From: Acidobacteriota bacterium
Lineage (GTDB): Bacteria; Acidobacteriota; Blastocatellia; RBC074
DNA: 64,000 bases
NCBI GenBank assembly: GCA_016710075.1
Contig: JADJLO010000003.1
Coordinates: forward strand, 231,173-295,172
Direction of reading: 5' to 3'
Shown here: positions 1 through 8,390 of the stretch, piece after piece
Numbering within the stretch: the stretch's first letter is position 1
How the letters are laid out: every line of letters begins with the position of its first letter
Position numbers and translations under genes: made by a program
Notes under the pieces: model-generated
What the model was told of the DNA's origin: nothing
The model's input: only the letters and a program-made list of their open reading frames with translations
Databases searched by the model: none

Positions 1-268
1 TGTCATCGTCGTTGAGTGTGTTTGTGCTCGATGCCCCGGTGCCGCTTCTTACGCCGCCCACATTCATCGAGCCGGCGCCGACGAAGAGCAGGTTGGTTCC
101 GACACTGGCAATCTGCTGCTGCACAGACGCCTGAGCTCCCTGGCCGATGCTGACCATGGCTATCACCGCTCCAACGCCAATGATAATCCCAAGCATCGTC
201 AACGCCGAACGCATCTTGTTGCGCGCCAACGCCTTGAAAGCAATTCTGAAGATCGTCAACAAGTCCAT
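1..268 (-). CDS. ABC transporter permease, MacB/FtsX type (partial, N-terminus only)
   Basis: Inner-membrane permease of a MacAB-type export system; only the first 89 residues lie in the window. The ATG is at 268 and the protein begins MDLLTIFRIAFKALARNK, followed by a first membrane segment (residues about 20-42, MLGIIIGVGAVIAMVSIG) and the start of the MacB periplasmic domain (GAQASVQQQIASVGTNLLFV). This opening is typical of permeases in which the ATPase is a separate subunit. It starts 9 bp after the stop of the upstream ATPase gene, so the adaptor, ATPase and permease genes form one minus-strand operon. Substrate cannot be read from sequence; family members export lipoproteins, macrolides or peptides. 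Confidence 0.9.
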   Translation of the reverse strand, partial: MDLLTIFRIAFKALARNKMRSALTMLGIIIGVGAVIAMVSIGQGAQASVQQQIASVGTNLLFVGAGSMNVGGVRSGTGASSTNTLNDDD

Positions 269-277
269 GATTTTTCC

Positions 278-1048
278 TTACAAGTTCTCTTCCATCGGTG
301 TTTCTGCCAGTATTTTCAGTTCATCTCTCGCATCCCTGCGATGAGTGACCGGATAGTCGTTTTTGATCTTCCCGTCCTTAAAGACAATGACGCGATCGGC
401 ATATTCGGCTATGTCGTGCTCGTGCGTAACCAGCAGCAGCGTGATGCCCTGTTCGCGGTTGAGTCGCTGGAATATCTCCATGACCTCGACAGATGTCCGG
501 GAGTCGAGGTTTCCGGTCGGCTCATCGGCCAGAATCAGAGTCGGTTTTGTGGCAATTGCGCGGGCGATTGCCACGCGCTGCTGTTGTCCTCCGGACAATT
601 GATTCGGATGACTCAACTCACGGCCTTTCAACCCGACGGCTTCAATTGCTTCCATTGACCGCCGATGGCGCTCTGAAGTGGGAACCGCAGCATAGAGCAG
701 CGGCAATTCCACGTTCTCCATGGCCGAAGTCCTGGACAGCAGATTGAATCCCTGAAAGACGAATCCAATCTTGTGATTGCGAATGTCTGCGCGTTCATCC
801 TTGGAAAGCTCGGAAACATCCTGTCCGTCCAGGATATATGTTCCTCGCGTCGGACGGTCCAGACACCCCAGAATATTCATCGTTGTCGATTTGCCGGATC
901 CGGATGCGCCCATGATCGCGACAAACTCGCCCTGGTAAATTTTCAGCGATACTCCGCGGAGTGCACGAACCTCAACGTCACCCATTTGATAGATTTTATG
1001 GATGTCGCTCAGCTCGATGACCGGCCGCTTGCCGTTTTCAACAGTCAT
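278..1048 (-). CDS. ABC transporter ATP-binding protein, MacB/LolD family
   Basis: Cytoplasmic ATPase subunit of the MacAB-type exporter. All nucleotide-binding motifs are intact in 256 residues: Walker A GASGSGKST (47-55), Q-loop FVFQGFN (96-102), signature LSGGQQQR (151-158), Walker B LILADEP (171-177) followed by the GNLDS D-loop, and the switch histidine in VTHEHD (about 209). Length and motifs fit the LolD/MacB branch, which moves substrates out of the inner membrane by a mechanotransmission mechanism. ATG start at 1048. It lies between the adaptor gene upstream and the permease gene downstream. Confident for family, not for substrate. Confidence 0.95.
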   Translation of the reverse strand: MTVENGKRPVIELSDIHKIYQMGDVEVRALRGVSLKIYQGEFVAIMGASGSGKSTTMNILGCLDRPTRGTYILDGQDVSELSKDERADIRNHKIGFVFQGFNLLSRTSAMENVELPLLYAAVPTSERHRRSMEAIEAVGLKGRELSHPNQLSGGQQQRVAIARAIATKPTLILADEPTGNLDSRTSVEVMEIFQRLNREQGITLLLVTHEHDIAEYADRVIVFKDGKIKNDYPVTHRRDARDELKILAETPMEENL

Positions 1049-1071
1049 TTGATTCTCAATGTATTAAGGCA

Positions 1072-1160
1072 GTTCAAAGTTCAAAGTTCAAAGTTGACGC
1101 GCTGTTGATCATTCCAAACCGGGACCTGACGACTTTAAACTTTGAACTTTGAACTTTGTA
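1072..1160. repeat. AAAGTYY heptamer array, inverted pair (array A1)
   Basis: Three GTTCAAA units at 1072-1096 face TTTAAAC/TTTGAAC units at 1132-1159, with a unique 35-bp loop between. The array fills the spacer between the adaptor gene (stop at 1162) and the ATPase gene, its right arm beginning 2 bp from the stop codon. Transcribed, it would form an AU-rich stem of about 25 bp inside the operon. Confidence 0.85.
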
Positions 1161-1161
1161 T

Positions 1162-1533
1162 TTATCTTCTTGCGCCGCCGCCGGGGCCGCCGCCTGGAGC
1201 GCCGCCAAATCCCGGAGGCGTTTGTGGCCTGTTCGCGGTTGACGAAGAATTTGTGGACACATTCTGGCCTATGATGACCAGATCGCCTTCCTTAAAGGCG
1301 CCCTCGTTGATTTCGGCGAAGACGCCGTCGGTAATTCCTATGGTTATCACGCGCGATTGTGGTTTCTTGTCGGGTCCGAGGACCCAGATTACCCTCTTCT
1401 GTCCGGCGATGACCGCTGATGTCGTTGGTGCAAAGCCGGCTCCGGCTCCATCTGGTTTGCGCTCAGCCTGTTGCCCGGCCTGATCCTGACGACGCCCCTG
1501 GCCGCCCTGGCCGCCCTGGCCGCCCTGGCCGCC
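1162..1533 (-). CDS. MacA-type periplasmic adaptor, C-terminal segment (third open segment)
   Basis: C-terminal end of the membrane-fusion protein encoded by the three segments between 2827 and 1162. The frame opens with Gly-Gly-Gln repeats coded by a 9-bp G-rich repeat (about 1498-1533), then runs through FAPTTSAVIAGQKRVIWVL, the beta-barrel/membrane-proximal sequence SRVITIGITDG and a glycine/proline-rich tail ending GARR. Joining it to the middle segment needs one additional base near 1530-1536, where a CCGG sits at the edge of the G-rich repeat. The product would span the periplasm between the MacB pump and an outer-membrane channel that is not in this window. Confidence 0.7.
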   Translation of the reverse strand, partial: GGQGGQGGQGGQGRRQDQAGQQAERKPDGAGAGFAPTTSAVIAGQKRVIWVLGPDKKPQSRVITIGITDGVFAEINEGAFKEGDLVIIGQNVSTNSSSTANRPQTPPGFGGAPGGGPGGGARR

Positions 1534-2171
1534 GGTTGCCCCGGTTGACCCGGTTGAGCACCTTCCTTTGGTTTTTGAGAGGAATCCGCGGGCTTTTCTC
1601 CTTCAGGTTTTTTCTGTTCCTGGGCTGCGGGGCGGTCCGCACTGCCGGCCGCGCGGATGATCTCGCGTATTTTTTCCTGCGTGACATCTTTCGGTCTGAA
1701 GCGGAGCGCGGAATTGGGGACTTTGAGAACGTTGTTGCGTTCGTCGATGGTAAAAGTCAGATTGGCGGTCATGCCGGGTTTGAGTTTCAAATCCTTATTC
1801 AGCACGTCGATGACGACCTGGTAAGTGACGACATTCTGGACATCGAGAGGGCTCAGGCGGAGCTGATTGATCGTTCCGCGGAAGTTTTCGCCGGGGAAGG
1901 CATCGACGGTGAAGGATACACGATTGTTGGCGCTGATCACCCCGATATCCGCCTGATCCACATTTGCGATCACCCACATCTGAGTCACGTCGTTGGCAAT
2001 GGTAAAGAGTGTCGGCGCTGAGAGACTTGCCGCGACGGTCTGCCCGACATCGACGTTTCTCGAAACCACGACGCCATCGATCGGCGAACTGATCGTTGTA
2101 TGGCTGAGATTCACTTCAGCGAGTTGAAGAGCGGCTTCCGTCTGTTTGATCTGAGCCTCGGCCTGTTTCAC
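1389..2171 (-). CDS. MacA-type periplasmic adaptor, middle segment (frameshifted)
   Basis: Middle part of the HlyD/MacA-family adaptor. It begins at the end of the alpha-hairpin (EAQIKQTEAALQLAEVNLS), continues with the second lipoyl half (SPIDGVVVSRNVDVGQTV) and the beta-barrel domain (NRVSFTVDAFPGENFRGTI), and ends in a charged, proline/glutamine-rich linker. The frame is wrong after about 1533: the last 48 residues to the stop at 1389 are Ala-Arg repeats and unrelated sequence from reading the G-rich 9-bp repeat out of register. The upstream overlap with the N-terminal segment marks the other frameshift, near 2190. Confidence 0.8.
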   Translation of the reverse strand: MKQAEAQIKQTEAALQLAEVNLSHTTISSPIDGVVVSRNVDVGQTVAASLSAPTLFTIANDVTQMWVIANVDQADIGVISANNRVSFTVDAFPGENFRGTINQLRLSPLDVQNVVTYQVVIDVLNKDLKLKPGMTANLTFTIDERNNVLKVPNSALRFRPKDVTQEKIREIIRAAGSADRPAAQEQKKPEGEKPADSSQKPKEGAQPGQPGQPAARAARAARAARGVVRIRPGNRLSANQMEPEPALHQRHQRSSPDRRG

Positions 2172-2827
2172 CTGGGCTTTAGCTCCTTCCAGCCGGCCTT
2201 GGCTGCAGATTGTTCTGCGGACTTCGCCTGATCGAGCTGTGCGGATGCCTGATCGTATCTCGCTTTGGCCGATTCAAAAGACGCTTTGACCGATTCAAGG
2301 TCGCGCTCGGCAATAATTCCGCCTCTGGCCAGAGCCTCCTGGCGCTCGAGCAGTCTGGCTGCATCGTCACGCTGAGCTTTCAAAGCCGCCAGATTGGCCC
2401 TTGCGCTTGAAACACCGGCTGTTTGATTGACCAGTGTCGCTTCCGCTGCCAGCAATCTGGCCCTGGCATCGGCCAGATTGGCTCTGGAATTCTCGCGGTT
2501 CGCCCGCGCCTGCGCTACCTGAGCCTGAAACAGAGCCGGATCGAGCTGCGCTACAACCTGCCCCTTCTTGACCACCGAATTGAAATCGGCGTTCAGAGCC
2601 GCGATCGTCCCCGAGACCTGACTGCCTACCTGAACAGTCTTGACTGCCTGTAAGGTCCCGGTTGCACTGACTGTCTTTCGGATCGACCCCTTCTCGATCT
2701 TTCCCGTCAGAAAGTCTTCAGCGCCGGTGCTGCTGTTGAAATAATAGTAACCGCCGGCAACTCCAGCCAATACCAGACATGATGTAATTAAAATAACCCT
2801 TGTTTTGCCGCCAAAATTCAGTTTCAT
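2168..2827 (-). CDS. MacA-type periplasmic adaptor (membrane fusion protein), N-terminal segment
   Basis: Start of the adaptor of the MacAB-type exporter; ATG at 2827. A signal-anchor helix (VILITSCLVLAGVAGGYYYF) is followed by the first lipoyl/biotinyl half (SATGTLQAVKTVQVGSQVSG) and a long alpha-helical coiled-coil hairpin rich in Ala, Gln and Arg (residues about 95-210). The reading frame is lost near 2190: it ends in GWKELKPR, whereas the sequence one base out of register reads LEGAKAQVKQ and continues into the next segment. One missing base restores a normal MacA of roughly 550 residues. First gene of the operon adaptor, ATPase, permease. The disruption is probably a sequence error, but a real pseudogene cannot be excluded. 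Confidence 0.85.
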   Translation of the reverse strand: MKLNFGGKTRVILITSCLVLAGVAGGYYYFNSSTGAEDFLTGKIEKGSIRKTVSATGTLQAVKTVQVGSQVSGTIAALNADFNSVVKKGQVVAQLDPALFQAQVAQARANRENSRANLADARARLLAAEATLVNQTAGVSSARANLAALKAQRDDAARLLERQEALARGGIIAERDLESVKASFESAKARYDQASAQLDQAKSAEQSAAKAGWKELKPR

Positions 2828-2965
2828 AGTTTTCTCTTAGAATCTTCTTCCAGTTTATTGTGACCTCAATTGTAGAGACTGACGGCGAGCGGATTTAGTT
2901 ACTGATGTTACGCAAATAAGTATTCTTGAATCGGTTTGACACGTTCTTTTGAAGTAATTCAAACA

Positions 2966-3127
2966 GCCGGCGAAGCCGGCGGCAGCATGTAGCCCAGGGT
3001 GAAGCGAGGCCGAAGGCTGAGCGGAACCCTGGGTACAGTTGAAAAATAAAACCAAGCCCACGAAGTGGGCGACAGATTTAGGGCCAAAGGTCTAGTGGCT
3101 ATTTTTCTGTCGCCCGTTTCACGGGCT
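2966..3127. repeat. Cluster of three REP-like palindromes
   Basis: Three hairpins lie in tandem in the 565-bp gap between the adaptor gene and glpK. GCCGGC-GAA-GCCGGC is at 2966-2980. A nested stem with CCCAGGGT/ACCCTGGG arms (2992-3034) encloses a small GCC/GGC stem. A 22-bp imperfect stem (3055-3076 with 3106-3127, 18 of 22 paired) contains smaller palindromes in each arm. A further copy of CCAGGGTTCGC lies near 3152. This is typical of REP-derived non-coding elements; no coding sequence is seen here. Confidence 0.7.
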
Positions 3128-3230
3128 CGGAATGATGTTAATTACGATACCCAGGGTTCGCTCGGCAGGGTTCGCGCACTTGTGGGCTAGTCAAATCAAA
3201 ATAAAGAATATTCCGTGCATAACATAGAGG

Positions 3231-3376
3231 AGTTCAAAGTTTAAAGTATAGTAACGGCTCAGCCTCCGATCTGATTTTGGCCAGATCCGCAGGCCATGTT
3301 GGACGAAGCCTGAATGTCAACATCTGCCAATGTCCCGGTTTCGCTCAATCCGTTAGTTTCAGTAACTTTAAACTCC
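3231..3376. repeat. AAAGTYY heptamer array, short inverted pair (array A2)
   Basis: Two heptamers at 3231-3248 (GTTCAAAGTTTAAAGTA) face ACTTTAAACTC at 3363-3376, about 18 bp from the glpK stop at 3395. The 115 bp between the arms are unique sequence with no recognisable feature. Confidence 0.6.
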
Positions 3377-3394
3377 TGCAGTTTGAGCTGCAGG

Positions 3395-4879
3395 TCATTT
3401 GCTTCTGACTCGGCTGACGGCTTCCTGCCAACCGGCGTATAGCTTGTCGCGTTGGCTCTTCTTCATTTTCGGTTCGAATCGTTTTTCCTCCTGCCACTGC
3501 CCGGCGATCTCTTTTTCGCTCTTCCAGAATCCGACGGCCAGACCTGCGAGGTAGGCTGCTCCGAGGGCGGTCGTCTCCGTGATGACCGGGCGGACAACCG
3601 GGATTCCCAGAATGTCTGCCTGGAACGGGCAGAGGAAGTCATTTCGGGTGGCGCCGCCGTCCACTCGCAGCTCTTTCGCCTTGATCCCCGAATCAAGCTG
3701 CATGCATTCGACTACGTCGCGGGTCTGATAAGCCATCGCTTCGAGCGATGCACGGGCCACGTGAGCCCTGGAAGCTCCGCGGGTCAGGCCGACAATCGCT
3801 CCGCGAGCGTCCATGTCCCAGTATGGCGCCCCTAGTCCGACAAACGCCGGAACGAAATAGACGCCGTGATTGTCGCTGACGGATGTAGCAAGCGCTTCTG
3901 TCTCGGCGGCGCTGCCGATGATGCCCAGCCCGTCGCGCAGCCATTGAACGCCGGCGCCGGCGATGAAGACGCTGCCTTCAAGCGCGTATTCCGTTTTGCC
4001 GCCGGTTCGCCAGGCGATCGTCGTCAGCAGACCGTTCTTTGACGCATTGGCTTTCTCGCCGGTATTCATCAGCAGAAAACAGCCCGTGCCGTATGTGTTC
4101 TTCATCATTCCCGGCTTGAAGCATGCCTGCCCATAGAGCGCTGCCTGCTGGTCGCCGGCAATGCCGGCAATCGGAATCGGCACGCCGAACAGATCGGGCG
4201 TCGTTTCGGCATAGACCTCCGATGACGATTTTACTGCGGGGAGCAGGGACGCCGGAATGCGGAGCTTTTTGAGAATCTCGTCATCCCATCGCTGCTTGCG
4301 AATATCGTAGAGCATGGTTCGAGAGGCATTCGAAACATCGGTTACGTGGGCGCTGCCGCCGCTCAACCGGTTGATCAGCCAGGTGTCAACCGTTCCGAAC
4401 GCCAGCTCGCCGGCCGCGGCGCGCTTCCTCGCATCCTTCACGTTATCGAGCAGCCACGCGACCTTCGTTCCCGAAAAATAAGCGTCAGTGACAAGTCCCG
4501 TTTTATTGCGTATGACCTTGTCGAATTTCTCTTTTTTCAACTTGTCGCATAACGGGGCAGTGCGGCGACACTGCCAGACAATGGCGTTGTGGATGGCCTG
4601 GCCGGTCCTGCGATCCCAGATAAGGGTTGTCTCACGCTGGTTTGTGATGCCGATAGCCGCTATCTCTTCGACTTTGATCCGGGCTTTCTCGATGACCTGG
4701 CGCGCGCAGTCCAACTGTGATCCCCAGATCGCTTCAGGCCCGTGCTCAACCCATCCCGCCTGGGGATAGATCTGCTGGAATTCCTGCTGCGCGATATTCA
4801 CGATTCGCCCTGCGTGATCAAAGATGATTGCACGCGAGGAAGTCGTTCCCTGATCGAGTGCCAATACGTATTTGGACAT
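3395..4879 (-). CDS. glpK: Glycerol kinase
   Basis: Phosphorylates glycerol to sn-glycerol 3-phosphate with ATP, feeding glycolysis and phospholipid or triacylglycerol synthesis in the cytoplasm. The 494-residue protein has the FGGY-kinase fold: N-terminal phosphate-binding ALDQGTTSSRAIIFD, the substrate-region motif AIVWQCRRT, the second nucleotide-site motif GIAGDQQAALYGQ and NTYGTGCFLL, and the late FGGY signature region (ELRVDGGATRNDFL). Length is normal for GlpK. The ATG at 4879 is preferred over an in-frame TTG just before it because GAGGAG lies 7 bp upstream. It is transcribed away from the antiporter gene. No glpF or glpD is present nearby. Confidence 0.97.
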   Translation of the reverse strand: MSKYVLALDQGTTSSRAIIFDHAGRIVNIAQQEFQQIYPQAGWVEHGPEAIWGSQLDCARQVIEKARIKVEEIAAIGITNQRETTLIWDRRTGQAIHNAIVWQCRRTAPLCDKLKKEKFDKVIRNKTGLVTDAYFSGTKVAWLLDNVKDARKRAAAGELAFGTVDTWLINRLSGGSAHVTDVSNASRTMLYDIRKQRWDDEILKKLRIPASLLPAVKSSSEVYAETTPDLFGVPIPIAGIAGDQQAALYGQACFKPGMMKNTYGTGCFLLMNTGEKANASKNGLLTTIAWRTGGKTEYALEGSVFIAGAGVQWLRDGLGIIGSAAETEALATSVSDNHGVYFVPAFVGLGAPYWDMDARGAIVGLTRGASRAHVARASLEAMAYQTRDVVECMQLDSGIKAKELRVDGGATRNDFLCPFQADILGIPVVRPVITETTALGAAYLAGLAVGFWKSEKEIAGQWQEEKRFEPKMKKSQRDKLYAGWQEAVSRVRSK

Positions 4880-4929
4880 CAAATTGTCTCCTCAATGGTG
4901 TTGGGATTATTTCTCAAAGTTCGGCTTAC

Positions 4930-4956
4930 TTTTTACTCTCAGCCGGATTTTGTCAA
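4930..4956 (-). promoter_or_regulatory. Possible sigma-70-like promoter of glpK
   Basis: On the minus strand a perfect TTGACA (4956-4951) is followed after 15 bp by TAAAAA (4935-4930), about 50 bp upstream of the glpK ATG. The spacer is shorter than the optimal 17 bp and the -10 match is weak, so this is tentative. Confidence 0.3.
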
Positions 4957-4965
4957 TATGAAGCA

Positions 4966-5820
4966 ATGCCTGTTAACATACGCACCGAACTTAATCCGAT
5001 CCGGGAGGATGATCATGATGGCCTTGAGCTTTTTGGCCTGGCTTTAGCGTCGGCCGAAGGCGGGAAATTACTGCTTACACTTTTTGTCATGTTCGTTGCG
5101 GCCAAGCTGGCGGCGGAGCTTTTCGAGCGGCTCAAGCAACCGGCGGTAGCAGGCGAAATCCTGGCCGGGATAATCATCGGCCCGTCGGTTTTGCACCTGG
5201 TAGAGCCGACCGATCTGACGAGCGCACTGGCCGAAATCGGAGTCATCTTCCTGCTCTTTCTCGTCGGTCTTGAAACCAAACCGGCCGATATTTTCCGTGT
5301 CGGAGTTCGGGCCATCTGGGTGGCGATTCTGGGGGTCATCGTCCCGTTTATTTTCGGTTATTTGACGATCAAGGCATGGAATGGTCATCAGATCGAGGCG
5401 GTATTCACCGGCGCGGCGATGGTTGCGACTTCAGTTGGCATCACCGCGCGCGTACTGGGCCAGATGGGATTGCTCAATCTCGAAGTCAGCCGCATCATTC
5501 TCGGAGCCGCGGTGATCGACGACATCCTCCGGTTTGATCATCCTTGCAATCGTCAGCAGCATGGCCAAAGGCAATGTCAATTATGCCGAGATTCTGACGA
5601 CTGCCGGCCTCGCGATCGGCTTCACTCTGATAATCATTCTTATCGGCGCCAAGACGGTCAATCGAATCCGCCCTCGCGTCGCGAAGCTCAAGGTCGCGCA
5701 GTCGCAGCTCGTCTTCGGTTTATCACTCTGCCTTGGCCTCGCACTAGTGGCCAATTTCATCCAGGTCGCTCCGATCATCGGCGCTTTCCTCGCCGGCATG
5801 GCTTTGTCGGAATCGGCTGA
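4966..5820 (+). CDS. Cation:proton antiporter, CPA2/Kef type, N-terminal segment (frameshifted)
   Basis: First half of a Na+/H+ or K+/H+ antiporter of the inner membrane. From residue about 29 there are successive hydrophobic helices with the family landmarks EILAGIIIGPSVLHLV, IGVIFLLFLVGLETKP and ILGAAVIDDIL, the last carrying the conserved acidic pair of the ion-binding site. After that motif the frame is lost at about 5528-5532: reading CTCCGG as CTCGG gives IDDILGLIILAIVSSM and joins the next segment. The residues beyond 5532 up to 5820 are out-of-frame. ATG at 4966 is chosen because upstream in-frame sequence is not conserved-looking; no good ribosome-binding site decides it. Confidence 0.75.
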   Translation: MPVNIRTELNPIREDDHDGLELFGLALASAEGGKLLLTLFVMFVAAKLAAELFERLKQPAVAGEILAGIIIGPSVLHLVEPTDLTSALAEIGVIFLLFLVGLETKPADIFRVGVRAIWVAILGVIVPFIFGYLTIKAWNGHQIEAVFTGAAMVATSVGITARVLGQMGLLNLEVSRIILGAAVIDDILRFDHPCNRQQHGQRQCQLCRDSDDCRPRDRLHSDNHSYRRQDGQSNPPSRREAQGRAVAARLRFITLPWPRTSGQFHPGRSDHRRFPRRHGFVGIG

Positions 5821-6244
5821 AGGCACAGACATGCCTCATCAGGTCGAGGCCGTGACGGAGTTCCTGCTGCCCTTCTTTCTGACCAACATCGGCATGCAGC
5901 TCAAACTTGACGCATTCCTCAATAAACAGACGATTATCCTCGCCTTGATCATTACCTTCCTGGCAGTTATCTCCAAGATTATCGGTTGCGGGCTCGCTGC
6001 CGCCTCGATGGGCAGGAAGAAGGCTCTTCAAATCGGCGTGGGAATGGTCCCGCGCGGTGAAGTTGGCATCGTCGTGGCTCAGATCGGCCTGACGCTCCAC
6101 GCGGTGAGCGACAGTGTCTTCGGGGTGGTTCTCTTTATGGCCGTCGCCTCGACCCTCATCGCCCCTCCTTTCCTTGTTATGCTTTTCAAGGACGAGATGC
6201 GAGTCGACGAGGAATCGATCATCCCTGTGACTCCGATCTCCTGA
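5534..6244 (+). CDS. Cation:proton antiporter, CPA2/Kef type, C-terminal segment
   Basis: Second half of the antiporter interrupted near 5530. Membrane helices continue with the core motif VAPIIGAFLAGMALSES, the conserved FLLPFFLTNIGMQLKLD, and VPRGEVGIVVAQIGL, the substrate-pathway helix typical of Kef/NapA proteins. The protein ends after the last helix with a short charged tail and has no TrkA-N or USP domain, so it is a stand-alone exchanger rather than a KefC-like gated channel. The rebuilt protein would have about 425 residues with 12-13 helices. It converges on the aldolase gene across a long inverted repeat array. Confidence 0.8.
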   Translation: MIILAIVSSMAKGNVNYAEILTTAGLAIGFTLIIILIGAKTVNRIRPRVAKLKVAQSQLVFGLSLCLGLALVANFIQVAPIIGAFLAGMALSESAEGTDMPHQVEAVTEFLLPFFLTNIGMQLKLDAFLNKQTIILALIITFLAVISKIIGCGLAAASMGRKKALQIGVGMVPRGEVGIVVAQIGLTLHAVSDSVFGVVLFMAVASTLIAPPFLVMLFKDEMRVDEESIIPVTPIS

Positions 6245-6247
6245 GAA

Positions 6248-6437
6248 AATACAAAGTTTAAAGTCTAAAGTCTAAAGTCCAAAGTCTAAAGTCCAAAGTC
6301 TAAAGTCCAAAGTCTAAAGTCTAAAGTTTAAAGTCTAAAAGCTTAAACTTCAGACGTTAACAGACGTTAAACTTTGGACTTTAAACTTTAAACTTTGAAC
6401 TTTGGACTTTGAACTTTTGGACTTTGGACTTTAAACT
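6248..6437. repeat. AAAGTYY heptamer array, long inverted pair (array A3)
   Basis: About thirteen AAAGTYY units (6251-6340) face about thirteen reverse-complement units (6342-6437). The array fills the whole space between two convergent genes: it begins 6 bp after the antiporter stop and ends 2 bp before the aldolase stop. The two arms could form an almost continuous stem of some 80-90 bp with a minimal loop. Confidence 0.9.
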
Positions 6438-6439
6438 GC

Positions 6440-7510
<1,071 letters not shown>

Positions 7511-7691
7511 TATTGTTTCTCCATGGATTATTTATTGTGTGAATGAATGAAACCCGATTTTACTTCGTGGCTTTCATGATGGTCAAACCAATATGGCCAC
7601 TGATCGATGCTTTATATTGATAGCGAATTTTTCGATTCTGATTTATTCTTTTCTCAACTCGCCATTAAATTCAATATTTTTGGAGTCATCA

Positions 7692-8258
7692 ATGAGCATA
7701 GGAACAGGCATCAAACATTCATATCCCTGGAACATCACTCTGGATGGCCGGCAGGTGACATTACGACTGATGAAGCGAAGTGACGTTGAGAACGCGATAA
7801 ACTTCGCTCGTGAACTGCCGCCAGAAGATCTGATGTTCCTGACAGTGGACATCACCGATCCGGTCGAGATGGAAGAATACATGCGGGATTGCGACAGAGG
7901 CATGGCCGTGACAGTGCTGGCGGAGGTGGACGGCAAGTTCATCGGTTATGGCAGCCTCGCGTGCAGCCAGCCGCACTGGACCCGTCACCTCGGAGAGATC
8001 CGTCTGCTGATCAATCGCCAATGGCGCGGCAAAGGTCTCGGCAGGACTCTGGCCAACGAAATCATGCAGATTGCCGAAGACAAGGGGCTGAGAAAAATCA
8101 TTGCCCGCATGGCGGTCGATCAGAAGGGCGCAATTCAGGTCTTCGAGCATCTCGAATTTCACGCCGAAGCGCTCCTCAACGATTTCGTCATCGATCGCAA
8201 CGGTCGCACTCACGATGTCATGGTGATGACTCACGATGTTACGGGGTTGACTGTCTGA
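7692..8258 (+). CDS. GNAT-family N-acetyltransferase
   Basis: Acetyl-CoA-dependent acyltransferase of unknown substrate, 188 residues. The fold is clear: an N-terminal strand (ITLDGRQVTLRLMKRSD), the acceptor region, strand 4 (HLGEIRLLINRQWRG) and the acetyl-CoA pyrophosphate loop QWRGKGLG at about 112-119. These are followed by the NEIMQIAEDKGLRKIIARM helix-strand and a C-terminal NDFVIDRNGRTHDVMVM segment. ATG at 7692 is chosen because GGAG lies 7 bp upstream and residues further upstream are low-complexity. Neighbours give no clue to substrate, and protein or small-molecule acetylation are both possible. Confidence 0.88.
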   Translation: MSIGTGIKHSYPWNITLDGRQVTLRLMKRSDVENAINFARELPPEDLMFLTVDITDPVEMEEYMRDCDRGMAVTVLAEVDGKFIGYGSLACSQPHWTRHLGEIRLLINRQWRGKGLGRTLANEIMQIAEDKGLRKIIARMAVDQKGAIQVFEHLEFHAEALLNDFVIDRNGRTHDVMVMTHDVTGLTV

Positions 8259-8261
8259 AGG

Positions 8262-8364
8262 AGTCCAAAGTCCAAAGTCCAAAAGTTTAAAGTTCAATGT
8301 CCAAAAAGACTTTTAGACTTTAAACTTTTAAACTTTAAACTTTAAACTCTTAAACTTTGGACTC
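8262..8364. repeat. AAAGTYY heptamer array, inverted pair (array A4)
   Basis: Left arm 8262-8300 (GTCCAAA units, partly degenerate) and right arm 8306-8364 (TTTAAAC/TTTAGAC units) sit between the acetyltransferase stop (8258) and the acyltransferase ATG (8391). The left arm starts 4 bp after the stop codon. Confidence 0.85.
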
Positions 8365-8390
8365 ATTAAGTATTTAAGGCTGGATTAATT

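Noticed and set aside
1419..2021. 200-codon plus-strand ORF opposite the adaptor gene
   Set aside because: It lies on the other strand of clear adaptor coding sequence and shows no domain; a shadow frame.
6248..6437. CRISPR-like tandem repeat array
   Set aside because: The unit is 7 bp with no spacers, arms are inverted rather than direct along the whole length, and there are no cas genes.
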